From NCBI GenBank assembly GCA_039683095.1, contig JBDKSB010000012.1, positions 993,846 to 1,057,845 of the forward strand: 64,000 bases of DNA, in the 5' to 3' direction. Source of the DNA: Acidobacteriota bacterium. Lineage in GTDB: Bacteria > Acidobacteriota > Aminicenantia > Aminicenantales > Saccharicenantaceae. Positions 32,020 to 40,195 of this stretch are shown here, in pieces. Made by a program: the position numbers and the translations under genes. Position 1 is the first letter of the stretch; every line of letters begins with the position of its first letter. The notes under the pieces were generated by a model. It saw only the letters and a list, made by a program, of their open reading frames with translations. It was not told the DNA's origin and ran no database searches.

Positions 32020-33579
32020 TCAGTCGGTTACGGCGGCAAGCATCCGCTTCTGGGCCTTCTTCTCGGCGTAAGGGCGGGGGACATACACCGTTTCGCCCGT
32101 GATCGGATCTTTCCCGGTGTGGTACATGCAGGTCGAGCGGGTCATGGGCGTCGGGGTGAAGATCTGGACGCCCTCGACCGGCTTCTCCCCGCTTCGCTCC
32201 AGCGTTCGAATGTAGGCGGCCAGCTCCCGGGCCTCCTTCTCGGTCGTGCCGGGATGAGCCACCATGAAGTAGTACTTGAGGTGCTGGGGCCGGCCGCCGG
32301 CGCGGGCCGCGACGGCGGCGAAAAGCTTGCGGAACTCCTCGAGACGGCGCCGGCCGCCGCTCTTGTTCATCAGGCGCAGGACGTTCTCGGAGACGTGCTC
32401 GGGCGCGATCTTGAGCAGGCCGGAGGTGTGGTGGCGGACCAGCTCACGCACGTACTCGGGGCTCTCCAGGGCCAGGTCGTAGCGGACGCCGCTGCGGACG
32501 AAGACCTTCTTGACCCCCGGCACCTTGCGGGCGGCGCGCATCAGGGCCAGGAGCCGGCGCTGGGCCCCGGCGACGTCCGCCCCGTCCAGGCCGTACATGT
32601 TGGCCGTCGGGCCGCCGAGGTCGTCGACGAAGCCCTTCCACTCCGGGTGCCGGGTCATGCGCCGGATCTCGGCCAGGATGGACGCTTCGCTGCGCGAGAC
32701 GATCCGGTCGCCCTGGTGGAGCGACAGGGCGCAGAACGAGCAGCGGCCGACGCAGCCGCGGTGGGTCTGGACGGAGAAGCGGGCCATGCCCAGCTCGGGA
32801 AAGGACGCGGGGATGCGGCGGGTGAAGGGCAGGCCGTAGACACGGTCGAGGTCGGCCGGCGTGGCGTCCGGGGCCGGGTATTGGACGACGAACCGGTTGG
32901 CGTGCTTCTGGGCGATCGTCTTGCGGATGGTGAAGCGCTTCTGGGCCTGGCAGAACTTGTCCTTGTCGGCCGCGACCTCTTCCCAGGAGGGAACGATGAG
33001 CGCGCCCTCCGGCGGTTCGGCCCGGATGACGGCCGTGCCGCGGATGCCGTCGAGGGTCTCGCCGCGGTCGAGCCGGCGGGCGATCTCGACGGCCTGGATC
33101 TCGCCCGGCCCGTAGACCAGGATGTCGGCGCGGGTGTCGAGAAGGATGGAGCGGCGGACGTCGTCGCCCCAGTAATCATAATGGGCGAAGCGCCGGAGCG
33201 AGGCCTCGATGCCGCCGAGGACGATGGGCGCGCCCTTGTGGAGCTCGCGGACGCGGTTGGCGTAGACGATGACGGCCCGGTCGGGCATCCGCGACTGGAA
33301 GGGGGCGTTGGGATCGACGGCCCGCTCGCGCTTTAGCGGCGTGTAGTTGACGAGCATGGAGTCGATCGAGCCCGAGGTGATGCCGAAAAAGAGGCGCGGC
33401 CGGCCCAGCTTGAGGAAGTCGTCCTTCCCCTTCCAGTCCGGGCATTCGATGACGCCGACCTTCCAGCCCTCGGCGTCGAGCACCCGGGCGATCATCCCGA
33501 CGGGCGACAGCGGGTGATCGGCGTAGGGCTCGCCGCTGACCAGGATGATGTCGAAGCCCGTGCCTTTCGTCGCGATCAT
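32020..33579 (-). CDS. ygiQ: YgiQ-family radical SAM protein
   Basis: A 519-residue protein matching YgiQ: IILVSGEPYADHPLSPVGMIARVL at the N-terminus, the radical SAM cysteines in HRGCVGRCSFCAL, and the C-terminal FTPTPMTRSTCMYHTGKDP. The N-terminal region is the B12-binding-like fold of the family. Its substrate is unknown in any organism. The start at 33579 (MIATKGTGF) is chosen because longer readings run into a repeat region. Not obviously linked to its neighbours. Confidence 0.9.
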   Translation of the reverse strand: MIATKGTGFDIILVSGEPYADHPLSPVGMIARVLDAEGWKVGVIECPDWKGKDDFLKLGRPRLFFGITSGSIDSMLVNYTPLKRERAVDPNAPFQSRMPDRAVIVYANRVRELHKGAPIVLGGIEASLRRFAHYDYWGDDVRRSILLDTRADILVYGPGEIQAVEIARRLDRGETLDGIRGTAVIRAEPPEGALIVPSWEEVAADKDKFCQAQKRFTIRKTIAQKHANRFVVQYPAPDATPADLDRVYGLPFTRRIPASFPELGMARFSVQTHRGCVGRCSFCALSLHQGDRIVSRSEASILAEIRRMTRHPEWKGFVDDLGGPTANMYGLDGADVAGAQRRLLALMRAARKVPGVKKVFVRSGVRYDLALESPEYVRELVRHHTSGLLKIAPEHVSENVLRLMNKSGGRRRLEEFRKLFAAVAARAGGRPQHLKYYFMVAHPGTTEKEARELAAYIRTLERSGEKPVEGVQIFTPTPMTRSTCMYHTGKDPITGETVYVPRPYAEKKAQKRMLAAVTD

Positions 33580-33597
33580 CGGGACTATTCTAGCGAT

Positions 33598-33786
33598 AAA
33601 ATGGGGGACATGATACCCGTTTCCTATTTTCCCGCCTGTAAAAAACGCTTGACCTGATACCTGTTTCCTAATTCGTCCGCCCGCCCGTTTTGGGAATTCC
33701 CGTGAAGGCGCGCGGGGAACCGGGGACATGGCCCTTCCCTATGGGAAAGCGATCGTACCCCCCGAATTCCCTATGTCCCCCATTTT
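33598..33786. repeat. Inverted pair of a 14-base repeat flanking about 160 bases
   Basis: AAAATGGGGGACAT at 33598-33611 is repeated in perfect inverted orientation at 33773-33786. After the first copy comes TGATACCCGTTTCC, and a related TGATACCTGTTTCC lies near 33655-33668. The second copy supplies the last codons and the TAG of the MFS gene. The layout looks like a REP-type or non-autonomous mobile palindromic element. Confidence 0.6.
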
Positions 33787-34904
33787 GGGACGGCGACGAG
33801 GCCGAAAACGGCGTTGGCGAGGAGGATCGCTCCGGCGACGATCATCGGCACCTGGAGCCCGGCCCGGAAGCCCAGCCAGGAAAAAACCAGGCTGCCGGCC
33901 ACGTGGCCGGAGGTCTGCAGGGCCGTCAGGATGCCGGCGCTGCCGCCGACCGTGCGCCGCTCGAAGAGCCGCGAGATGGTCAGGACGACGAACGCCCCCA
34001 TCAGGCCGTCCCCGCCCTCGTGGAGGAAGCGGAAGACGAACGAGAGCCGGACGTCGCCGACCGTCATCAGTACGAGGCCGGCCCCCGACATGGCCATGCC
34101 AACCAGGAACAACCGCCGGTTGCGGACGGGATCGTACTTGAGCCGGCCGACGAGGAAGGCGGCCGAGGCGAGCGCCAGGTAGGCTCCGGCCATGTAGAGC
34201 GCCGCCCCCGGATCGCTCAAGCCGAACCGCGTCCGCAGGAACGGCCCGTAGACGGTCCCCTCCGTGCCCCAATGGAGGGCCAGCAAAACCAGGAAGACCG
34301 AGAAGAGAAGGGTCCGCCTGTTGAAGATCGTGAACCGGTACTCGCGAATGGAGACGGCCGCGAATCTCTCCTCGCCCAATCCGCGCACGGCCAGCGCGGC
34401 CAGGGCCGTCAGCGCGGCCAGGGCGGCCAGGAGCCCGCGGAAGCCGGCGACCCGGGCCAGCACGCTCCCCAGGATGAGCCCGGCGGGCGGCCCGAGCGAG
34501 AGCCAGCCGACGAACGTGCCGTACTTCCGGTTTGGGTCCGCGGCGCCCTGGCCCTTGTAATAAAGGCTGTTGATCGAAACGTTGATTGCGTTGTTGGCCA
34601 CGCCGACGAGCAGGAAGACCGCGGTCATGGGCACGACGCTCCGCACGAAGCTCATGGCCGCGAGAAGCGCGGCCATCGACAGGAGCCCGCCGGTGATGAC
34701 CGTCCTGATGGACAGCCGGTCGTTGGCCCAGCCCGTCGGGAAGGCGAAAATGACGGGCGCGGCGGCGTACAGGGCGACGATGGTCCCGATCTCCACGCCG
34801 CCGAAGCCGAGGCGCAGGAACTGGAACGGGGCCAGGAAGACGACGGTCGTCACCGCCATCGTCCGGATGAAATTGATCAGATGGACGCGGCGCACGCCTG
34901 CCAT
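33771..34904 (-). CDS. Major facilitator superfamily transporter
   Basis: A 377-residue, eleven- to twelve-helix protein with an MFS 2-3 loop (TGWANDRLSIRTV), a central loop near residue 195 and a second six-helix half. It is shorter than sugar porters and looks like the drug/metabolite efflux-type MFS. Substrate unknown. Its final codons and stop fall within a copy of a palindromic repeat, and another copy lies just upstream of its start, so the gene is bracketed by repeats. It may have been extended or moved with them. Confidence 0.85.
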   Translation of the reverse strand: MAGVRRVHLINFIRTMAVTTVVFLAPFQFLRLGFGGVEIGTIVALYAAAPVIFAFPTGWANDRLSIRTVITGGLLSMAALLAAMSFVRSVVPMTAVFLLVGVANNAINVSINSLYYKGQGAADPNRKYGTFVGWLSLGPPAGLILGSVLARVAGFRGLLAALAALTALAALAVRGLGEERFAAVSIREYRFTIFNRRTLLFSVFLVLLALHWGTEGTVYGPFLRTRFGLSDPGAALYMAGAYLALASAAFLVGRLKYDPVRNRRLFLVGMAMSGAGLVLMTVGDVRLSFVFRFLHEGGDGLMGAFVVLTISRLFERRTVGGSAGILTALQTSGHVAGSLVFSWLGFRAGLQVPMIVAGAILLANAVFGLVAVPKWGT

Positions 34905-34922
34905 TATAGCGGAATCGCGGGA

Positions 34923-34980
34923 ATGGGGGGCATGATGCCTATTCCCGAATTTCGGAAAAAGGCATCATGTCCCCCGCCAT
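34923..34980. repeat. Palindromic repeat related to the 33.6 kb element
   Basis: GGGGGGCATGATGCCT and AGGCATCATGTCCCCC form a 16-base stem with one mismatch around a loop containing a second small hairpin (CCGAA-T-TTCGG). The core GGGGGACATGAT matches the 33.6 kb copies. It sits just downstream of the DUF4097 stop, so it could end that operon's transcript, although no T-run follows on that strand. Confidence 0.65.
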
Positions 34981-34985
34981 TATTC

Positions 34986-35951
34986 TTATTTCTTCCTCAG
35001 GTCGATGTTGCCGCTGAAGGTCTTGAGCATGAGCGTCGCCCCGCCCTTGCCGACCGTGCCGCGGATCTCGCGCGGCGAGATCTTGCCGCTGACCGAGATC
35101 TCGAACTCGCTTTCGATGTCGCCGCTGAAAGTGTTGGCCTCGAGGTCGAACGACGAGGCGGCGGGGATGGTCATGCGCACGTCGCCGCTGTGCGCGTTGA
35201 ACTCGTAGCGGCCGCCTTCCTTGATCGCCCCGGTGTAGATGATGTCGCCGCTGGTGCTCCCGGCCTTGACCGTCTGGGCCCCCGAGACGTCCAGCAGCTT
35301 GATGTCGCCGCTCACGGTCCTGGCCTCGACCGAGCCTTTGATCGCCGAGGCGTCGATGTCGCCCGATACGGCGTTGATGTAGGCGTCGCCGGCGACGTCC
35401 TTCAGGATCAGGTTACCGCTGACCAGGTCGACGTCCGCGCCGGCCGCGCCGCCGAGCCGGACGTCGCCGCTGACGCTCTTGATCTTGGCCGGGCCGCCGA
35501 GCGGCGCCACTTCGACGTCGCCGCTGATCGACCGGAGCTCGACTCCGGCCTGCTCGGGCACCCAGACCTTGTAGTCCACGGAGACATTGGGCGAATCCCC
35601 GCCCCAGAAGCCGCCCTGGCGCTTGGGATACTGCGTTTCGACGCGGACCGCCTCGGCTTCGCCCGTGACCTCGATGGTCACCAGGGCCGCGTTCTCCTTG
35701 GCCTTGTCGAGCGAGCCGGCCTTCGAGGTCTTGAGGGCCTCGATCTTGACCTGGGCTTCCTTCCAGGTCATGACCTCGATATTGCCGGAGATATTGGAGA
35801 GATAGAGCCGGCCCGTCTTGACCAGGGGCACGGTCTTCTCGAACTTCTCCTGGAACCGCTGCTCGGCCAGGGCCGGGGCCGCGACCAGCATGACGGCCAG
35901 GGCCGCGGCGGCCAGAGCAGCGGTCAGTTGTCCTTGGCGCTTCTTGATCAT
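34986..35951 (-). CDS. DUF4097-family secreted beta-solenoid protein (ECF module 1)
   Basis: A 321-residue protein with a signal peptide (cleavage near ALAEQ). From residue 130 on it consists of repeats of about 20 residues centred on SGD (SISGDVEV, SVSGDVRL, AVSGDIDA, TVSGDIKL, HSGDVRM, FSGDIES), the DUF4097 beta-solenoid pattern. It ends FSGNIDLRKK. Function unknown; an envelope or adhesin-like role is usual speculation. The start has GGAGG at a good distance. It is the third gene of a sigma/anti-sigma/DUF4097 operon and has a paralogue at 51.5 kb. Confidence 0.87.
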   Translation of the reverse strand: MIKKRQGQLTAALAAAALAVMLVAAPALAEQRFQEKFEKTVPLVKTGRLYLSNISGNIEVMTWKEAQVKIEALKTSKAGSLDKAKENAALVTIEVTGEAEAVRVETQYPKRQGGFWGGDSPNVSVDYKVWVPEQAGVELRSISGDVEVAPLGGPAKIKSVSGDVRLGGAAGADVDLVSGNLILKDVAGDAYINAVSGDIDASAIKGSVEARTVSGDIKLLDVSGAQTVKAGSTSGDIIYTGAIKEGGRYEFNAHSGDVRMTIPAASSFDLEANTFSGDIESEFEISVSGKISPREIRGTVGKGGATLMLKTFSGNIDLRKK

Positions 35952-35981
35952 GGCGATCCTCCTTCTCATCCTTCTATCCGG

Positions 35982-36689
35982 TCAGATGATCTTCCGCCCG
36001 TTCGCGGCGTCCCGGCCCCTGCGCTGGAGGTCCAGGGCGTCGTCGAGCACGGTGATCTTTTGCGTGTAGGCGGCCATCAGGTAATTCCGGGCGTCGAGGT
36101 CGTCCGGCTCTTCACTCACGGCCCGCCGGCAGGCCTGGATGGTGGCGTCGATGACCGACAGGTTGCGGTCGAAGACCTCGGCGACCTCGGGCGCGAGGAC
36201 GCCCTTCTGGGCGGCGAAGGCCTCGCTGAGGGACGTGATGGCCTGCTGGTAGTGGCGCTCGGCCTCGTCGAGCTTGGCCAGCGTGTATCGCTCGCGGGCC
36301 TCGGGCCCGGGCGCCGCCGGCCCGCGGCCGACGCGCCGTCCGGCGACGATCCCCGCGGCGACGAGGACGACGGCCGCGGCCGCCACGCCGGCGTAACGAA
36401 AGGCCGGCAGCCACGCGCCGGGCGCCGGGCGCCGGAAAGCCCTTTTCCTCCCGGCCGCCGCTTCCGCCGGCCGGCCCGCGAGGTCGGCCCGGATGCTGGC
36501 CCAGACCCTCCCGGACGGCTCGGGGGCGCCGAGCCTGGCCGCCCCGGCCACGATCTTCCGCAGGTCGGCCTCGAGCTCGCGGCACCCGGGGCAGGCGGCC
36601 AGGTGGCGCTCCAGCCGGGCGCGCTCGCGCTCCGGGAGCTCGCCGTCGACCAGGCGGCTGATGTCTTTCATGGCTTTGCGGCATCTCAT
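35982..36689 (-). CDS. Membrane-anchored ZAS anti-sigma factor (ECF module 1)
   Basis: A 235-residue protein. The N-terminal zinc-binding anti-sigma domain has Cys3, His29, Cys33 and Cys36 (HLAACPGC), followed by a membrane helix (YAGVAAAAVVLVAAGIVAG) and a periplasmic helical domain of about 110 residues rich in charged residues. It should hold the upstream ECF sigma factor inactive until an envelope signal arrives. It begins 10 bases after the sigma gene ends. Confidence 0.88.
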   Translation of the reverse strand: MRCRKAMKDISRLVDGELPERERARLERHLAACPGCRELEADLRKIVAGAARLGAPEPSGRVWASIRADLAGRPAEAAAGRKRAFRRPAPGAWLPAFRYAGVAAAAVVLVAAGIVAGRRVGRGPAAPGPEARERYTLAKLDEAERHYQQAITSLSEAFAAQKGVLAPEVAEVFDRNLSVIDATIQACRRAVSEEPDDLDARNYLMAAYTQKITVLDDALDLQRRGRDAANGRKII

Positions 36690-36699
36690 CGTCGCTCTC

Positions 36700-37383
36700 C
36701 TAGACCGCCTTCCGGGCCAGCAGATGGGCCCGGACCTTCAGCCGGGCCTTGAACAGCTGGGACTTGGAGGTCCCGACCGCGCAGCCGATCGTCCGGGCGA
36801 TCTCCCCGTGCTTGAAGCCCTGGACGTCGTGGAGGACGAAGACTGTGCGCAGCCGCGGGGCCAGGGCCTGGATGGCCTCCTCGAGGGGCCCCTGGATGTC
36901 CTTCTCGACAGGATCCGTCCCAGGCTCCTCGATCCGGCCTTCGATATCGGCCAGCGGGACGACCTTGCCGGCCTGGGTTCTTTTCTGGCGCAGATGGCTG
37001 TAAGCCGTGTTCAGGGCGATGCGGTAGACCCAGGCCGGGAACGTGGAGGCGTCGCGCACTTCGCTCATGTGGCTGAAGACCTTGAGAAAGACGTCCTGGA
37101 GCAGGTCCTCGGCCGAGGCCCGGTCCTGGGCGTGTCGGTAGACGAGGCCAAAGACCGGCCCCTTGAACATCTCGTAGATGGCTTCGAGCGCCGCCATCTC
37201 GCCGGCCCGGCCCCGGTCCACGAGATCAGCCAGGCGGGCCTTGTCGGCCGTTCCCCAGATGGGGCCCTCGCCGCGCAAGCGCTCCATGTCTAGGGCCGAC
37301 TCGAGGAAGGATTCGTAATCGTCACAGAATCCATTATCCCCGATTTGGCCGGGAACCGCCAGGAGCAAGCTGCAGGCGCTCAT
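36700..37383 (-). CDS. ECF RNA polymerase sigma factor (module 1)
   Basis: A 227-residue protein with sigma region 2 (LLQDVFLKVFSHMSEV then PAWVYRIALNTAYSHLRQKR) and region 4 (LAPRLRTVFVLHDVQGFKHGEIARTIGCAVGTSKSQLFKARLKV). The start at 37383 is supported by a promoter motif just upstream; the ATG at 37287 is a shorter alternative. It heads an operon with its anti-sigma factor and a DUF4097 protein. The AACCTTTTCCCC motif upstream is shared with the second ECF gene in this window. Confidence 0.88.
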   Translation of the reverse strand: MSACSLLLAVPGQIGDNGFCDDYESFLESALDMERLRGEGPIWGTADKARLADLVDRGRAGEMAALEAIYEMFKGPVFGLVYRHAQDRASAEDLLQDVFLKVFSHMSEVRDASTFPAWVYRIALNTAYSHLRQKRTQAGKVVPLADIEGRIEEPGTDPVEKDIQGPLEEAIQALAPRLRTVFVLHDVQGFKHGEIARTIGCAVGTSKSQLFKARLKVRAHLLARKAV

Positions 37384-37399
37384 CTCGTTCACACCGGTA

Positions 37400-37425
37400 T
37401 AGATGAAAACGGGGGGGAAAAGGTT
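37400..37425 (-). promoter_or_regulatory. ECF-type promoter motif upstream of sigma module 1
   Basis: On the minus strand AACCTTTTCCCC (37425-37414) is followed, 16 bases after AACC, by CATCTA (37405-37400). AAC(C) at -35 with a CGTC-like -10 is the normal ECF promoter form, so the gene is probably autoregulated. The same 12-base -35 text occurs at 50026-50037. Confidence 0.65.
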
Positions 37426-37445
37426 GCCCGGCAGGACCGGGGCGG

Positions 37446-38144
37446 TCAGGGTCTGGACCTGAAGCCGATCGCCGAATGGGCGCCGTCGCAGAAGGGCTTG
37501 TTCGCGGACCGGCCGCACCGGCACAGGGTCACCCGGTTGCGCCGCTCGTATTCGCGGCCCCCGGCCGATTCGATAGCGATCCCGCCCCTGACCCAGATGG
37601 GGCCGGCCAGCCCCGTCCGGGGATCCTCGATCAGGCTGATGCCGGGCCGGCAGGCGGGCTCGATGGCCCGCCCCGTCGTCTTGTCCCAGGCCGCCAGGCT
37701 CCCCGACGGGCAATTGCAGGCCTCTTCGACGGCCCTGGCGCGGCACCCGGGATCATCGGACGCCCCGGCGTAGTTCCAGGCGTCCAGGCCGGCGTGGCAG
37801 AAGCGCGCCCCGATGCAGAGCTTCGGCGACCAGGTCAGGTCCACCCGGGGGCCGGCCGTCCGCTCCGCGCCGTCAAGATATGGCTCCGGCCCGGCCGTCT
37901 CGGTCCCGTCGAAAACGGCCGTGACGTGGCTGCCGTCGCAGAAGGGCTTGTTCTTCGACGCGCCGCACCGGCACAGGGCGTACGTCTCCCGCTCCGGGTA
38001 GACGGGACCCTGCTCCCATTTCGCCGGCTCGCCGTCGCTGCCGAAGGCGATCCGCTGCTCGTCCAGCGGGACCTTCCCGGAAACCAGATACGGCCCGTTC
38101 TTCGTGACCTTGATGCGGGGTTCGGCCTTGGGATCGGCGGACAT
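37446..38144 (-). CDS. Dual-CDGSH iron-sulfur protein with a central mono-cluster domain
   Basis: A 232-residue protein with two CDGSH zinc-finger-like 2Fe-2S sites, CRCGASKNKPFCDGSH (residues 58-73) and CRCGRSANKPFCDGAH near the C-terminus. Between them is a divergent 4Fe-4S-type domain with cysteines in KLCIGARFC, GCRA and CNCPSG. The order CDGSH, Fer4-like, CDGSH matches known bacterial proteins of unknown function, presumably redox or Fe-S carriers. No signal peptide. It sits upstream of ECF module 1 but separated by its promoter. Confidence 0.86.
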   Translation of the reverse strand: MSADPKAEPRIKVTKNGPYLVSGKVPLDEQRIAFGSDGEPAKWEQGPVYPERETYALCRCGASKNKPFCDGSHVTAVFDGTETAGPEPYLDGAERTAGPRVDLTWSPKLCIGARFCHAGLDAWNYAGASDDPGCRARAVEEACNCPSGSLAAWDKTTGRAIEPACRPGISLIEDPRTGLAGPIWVRGGIAIESAGGREYERRNRVTLCRCGRSANKPFCDGAHSAIGFRSRP

Positions 38145-38349
38145 GGCGGCCTCCTTTTGCCGGGGATGGGACTCCGTCCTCGAGGATACGACCGCTTCGC
38201 CCGGCTGTCAATCCGCCCGGCCGGCACGATCCGGCCGACTCAAAGAATCGCGCCGATCCGACATATTCTGGCCTCCGTTGACGACTAATATCAATAAAAT
38301 GCTACAGCCGCGCGGATCCGGCTGACGAAAATTCAAGGAGGTGCCCGTC

Positions 38350-38733
38350 ATGAAGAACCTTCTGCTCGTATCGGCCCTGGCGATGCTCGCGGCCTGCATG
38401 GGTGTGCCCAAGGGCGGAGCGACATCCGCTCCTCGAACGACCCCGCCGGCCCAGGCGGCGTCGGCTCCGACGCCGGCCGGCGATTCTTTCGCCGGAACGA
38501 TCATCGGCCATCGCATGGGAGGGAGCATGGCCAGACCCTACATCAAAGCCGAGATCAGGGGCGAGGACGGCCAGGTGGTCTGGTTCAACCTCCGAAAGAC
38601 GACGACCGTCACGGACCCGGCCGGCAATACCATCGGCTTCATGAAAAGATACAAGAACGGCCTCAGGGTCGAGATCAAGTTCGTGGTCAAGGACGGCCAG
38701 AACGAGGCCGCCGCCTGGCATTACCTGGACTGA
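38350..38733 (+). CDS. Small lipoprotein, 127 aa
   Basis: A short secreted protein with a lipoprotein signal (MKNLLLVSALAMLAAC; lipobox LAAC) and a Pro/Ala/Thr-rich linker, then a compact beta-rich domain (FAGTIIGHRMGG onward) that looks like an OB-type or similar fold. I do not recognise the family. AAGGAGG precedes the ATG. Monocistronic, convergent with the YfcC transporter gene. Confidence 0.75.
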   Translation: MKNLLLVSALAMLAACMGVPKGGATSAPRTTPPAQAASAPTPAGDSFAGTIIGHRMGGSMARPYIKAEIRGEDGQVVWFNLRKTTTVTDPAGNTIGFMKRYKNGLRVEIKFVVKDGQNEAAAWHYLD

Positions 38734-38791
38734 TCGAGGGATCGGGACGGAGGAACGGCTCCCACGCCGGGGACAGTCACGCCCTGCGGCC

Positions 38792-40195
38792 TCAGGCCGG
38801 GCCCCACTTCAGCAGCACCGGCGGGATGAGGGCCAGGGCGGCGAAGATGGCCCAGAGGATGAGGAGCGGCAGCAGCCACTTGGCCCATTTCTCCCAGCGC
38901 AGGCCGGCCAGCCCGAGGACGCCCATGGTCACCCCCGAGGTCGGCAGCACGGGGTTGATGTACTCGGCGAACTGGAAGGCCAGCACGGCCGTCTGCCGGG
39001 TGATGCCGACGAGGTCGCCGAGCGGGGCCATGATCGGGATGGTCAGGGCCGCCTGGGCCGTGCCCGAGTGGACGAAGAAATTGATGACGCACTGGGACAG
39101 GAACATGATCTGGGCCGACAGCACCGGGTGGAGCTGAGAGATCGCCCCGGCCATGCCGGCCAGGAGCGTGTCGAGGATCTTGCCGTCCTGGGCCACGATG
39201 AGCAGGGCCCGGGCCGTGCCGATGATCAGCGCCGCGTTGACCATGTCCTTGGCCCCCTCGACGAAGGCCTTCCCAAACTCGTCGCCCTTGAGCCGGCCGG
39301 CCAGCCCGGCCAGCACGCCCATGGCCAGGAAGACGCCCGCGATCTCGTTGATGTACCACTTGTGCCTGAGGATGCCGAAGACCATGACGGCGAAGCCGCC
39401 GACGAAGACGAAGAGCACCCGCTTCTGCGGGCCGGTGAGGGCGACGCGCTCCAGGACGGGCTTGTCGACGCTGAGCTTCCTGCGCTTCTCCTGGTCCTCC
39501 TCGTAGGTCGGGCTGAGCTCCGGCCGCTTGTGTATCCTGGCCGCGTAGCGCATGACCACGGCGATGGCCACGGCCGTTCCGACGGCCCAAACGGCCAGAC
39601 GGTAGCCGAGGCCCGAGTAGAGCGGCAGACCGGCGATGCCCTGGGCGATGCCGACCGTGAAGGGATTGAAGAACGCCCCCGCGAATCCGGCCGCGGCGCC
39701 CAGGAAGCACATCGCCACCCCGACGATGGTGTCGTAGCCGAGCGACAGGGCCAGAGGGACGAAGATGAGGATGAAGGGCATGGTCTCCTCGCACATGCCC
39801 CAGATCCCGCCGCCGAGCGAAAAGATGACCATGACCACGGGGATGAGCAGCACCCGCAGGGCCTTTTTGCGGCCGAAGGTGAAGGTGATGTTGTGGATGA
39901 CGCCGCTGATGGCCCCGGTCCTCTGGATGACGTTGAAGGCGCCGCCGACGATAAACAGGATGGCAATGATGGCCGCGGCGTCGATGAAGCCGCGGGCCGG
40001 CGAGACGAACAGCCCGCCGAGGCCCTGCGGCTCGCTCGGGACCCGGTGGTAGGAGCCGGCCACGGGAACGGTCCGGCCGTCCTTCTCCACCCGCTGGTAC
40101 TCGCCGCCGGGGATGATCCAGGTGAGCGCCACGGTCAGGACGACCATGACGTAGATGAGGAGCAGCGTGTGCGGCAGGCGGAGCGGCTTCTTCAC
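38792..40195 (-). CDS. YfcC-family amino acid/dicarboxylate transporter
   Basis: A 467-residue, twelve-helix membrane protein. LTWIIPGGEYQR near the start and FFNPFTVGIAQGIAGLPLYSGLGYR are typical of the YfcC/ArcD-like family of basic amino-acid or C4-dicarboxylate antiporters. Its start overlaps the stop of the cyanophycinase gene as ATGA, so the two are translated together. Uptake or exchange of arginine, aspartate or their dipeptide would fit this pairing. Confidence 0.88.
   Translation of the reverse strand: MKKPLRLPHTLLLIYVMVVLTVALTWIIPGGEYQRVEKDGRTVPVAGSYHRVPSEPQGLGGLFVSPARGFIDAAAIIAILFIVGGAFNVIQRTGAISGVIHNITFTFGRKKALRVLLIPVVMVIFSLGGGIWGMCEETMPFILIFVPLALSLGYDTIVGVAMCFLGAAAGFAGAFFNPFTVGIAQGIAGLPLYSGLGYRLAVWAVGTAVAIAVVMRYAARIHKRPELSPTYEEDQEKRRKLSVDKPVLERVALTGPQKRVLFVFVGGFAVMVFGILRHKWYINEIAGVFLAMGVLAGLAGRLKGDEFGKAFVEGAKDMVNAALIIGTARALLIVAQDGKILDTLLAGMAGAISQLHPVLSAQIMFLSQCVINFFVHSGTAQAALTIPIMAPLGDLVGITRQTAVLAFQFAEYINPVLPTSGVTMGVLGLAGLRWEKWAKWLLPLLILWAIFAALALIPPVLLKWGPA

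Noticed and set aside
33690-36752. Plus-strand open frame of 1020 codons
   Set aside because: Covers three genes on the other strand with strong signatures; it is a frame shadow.
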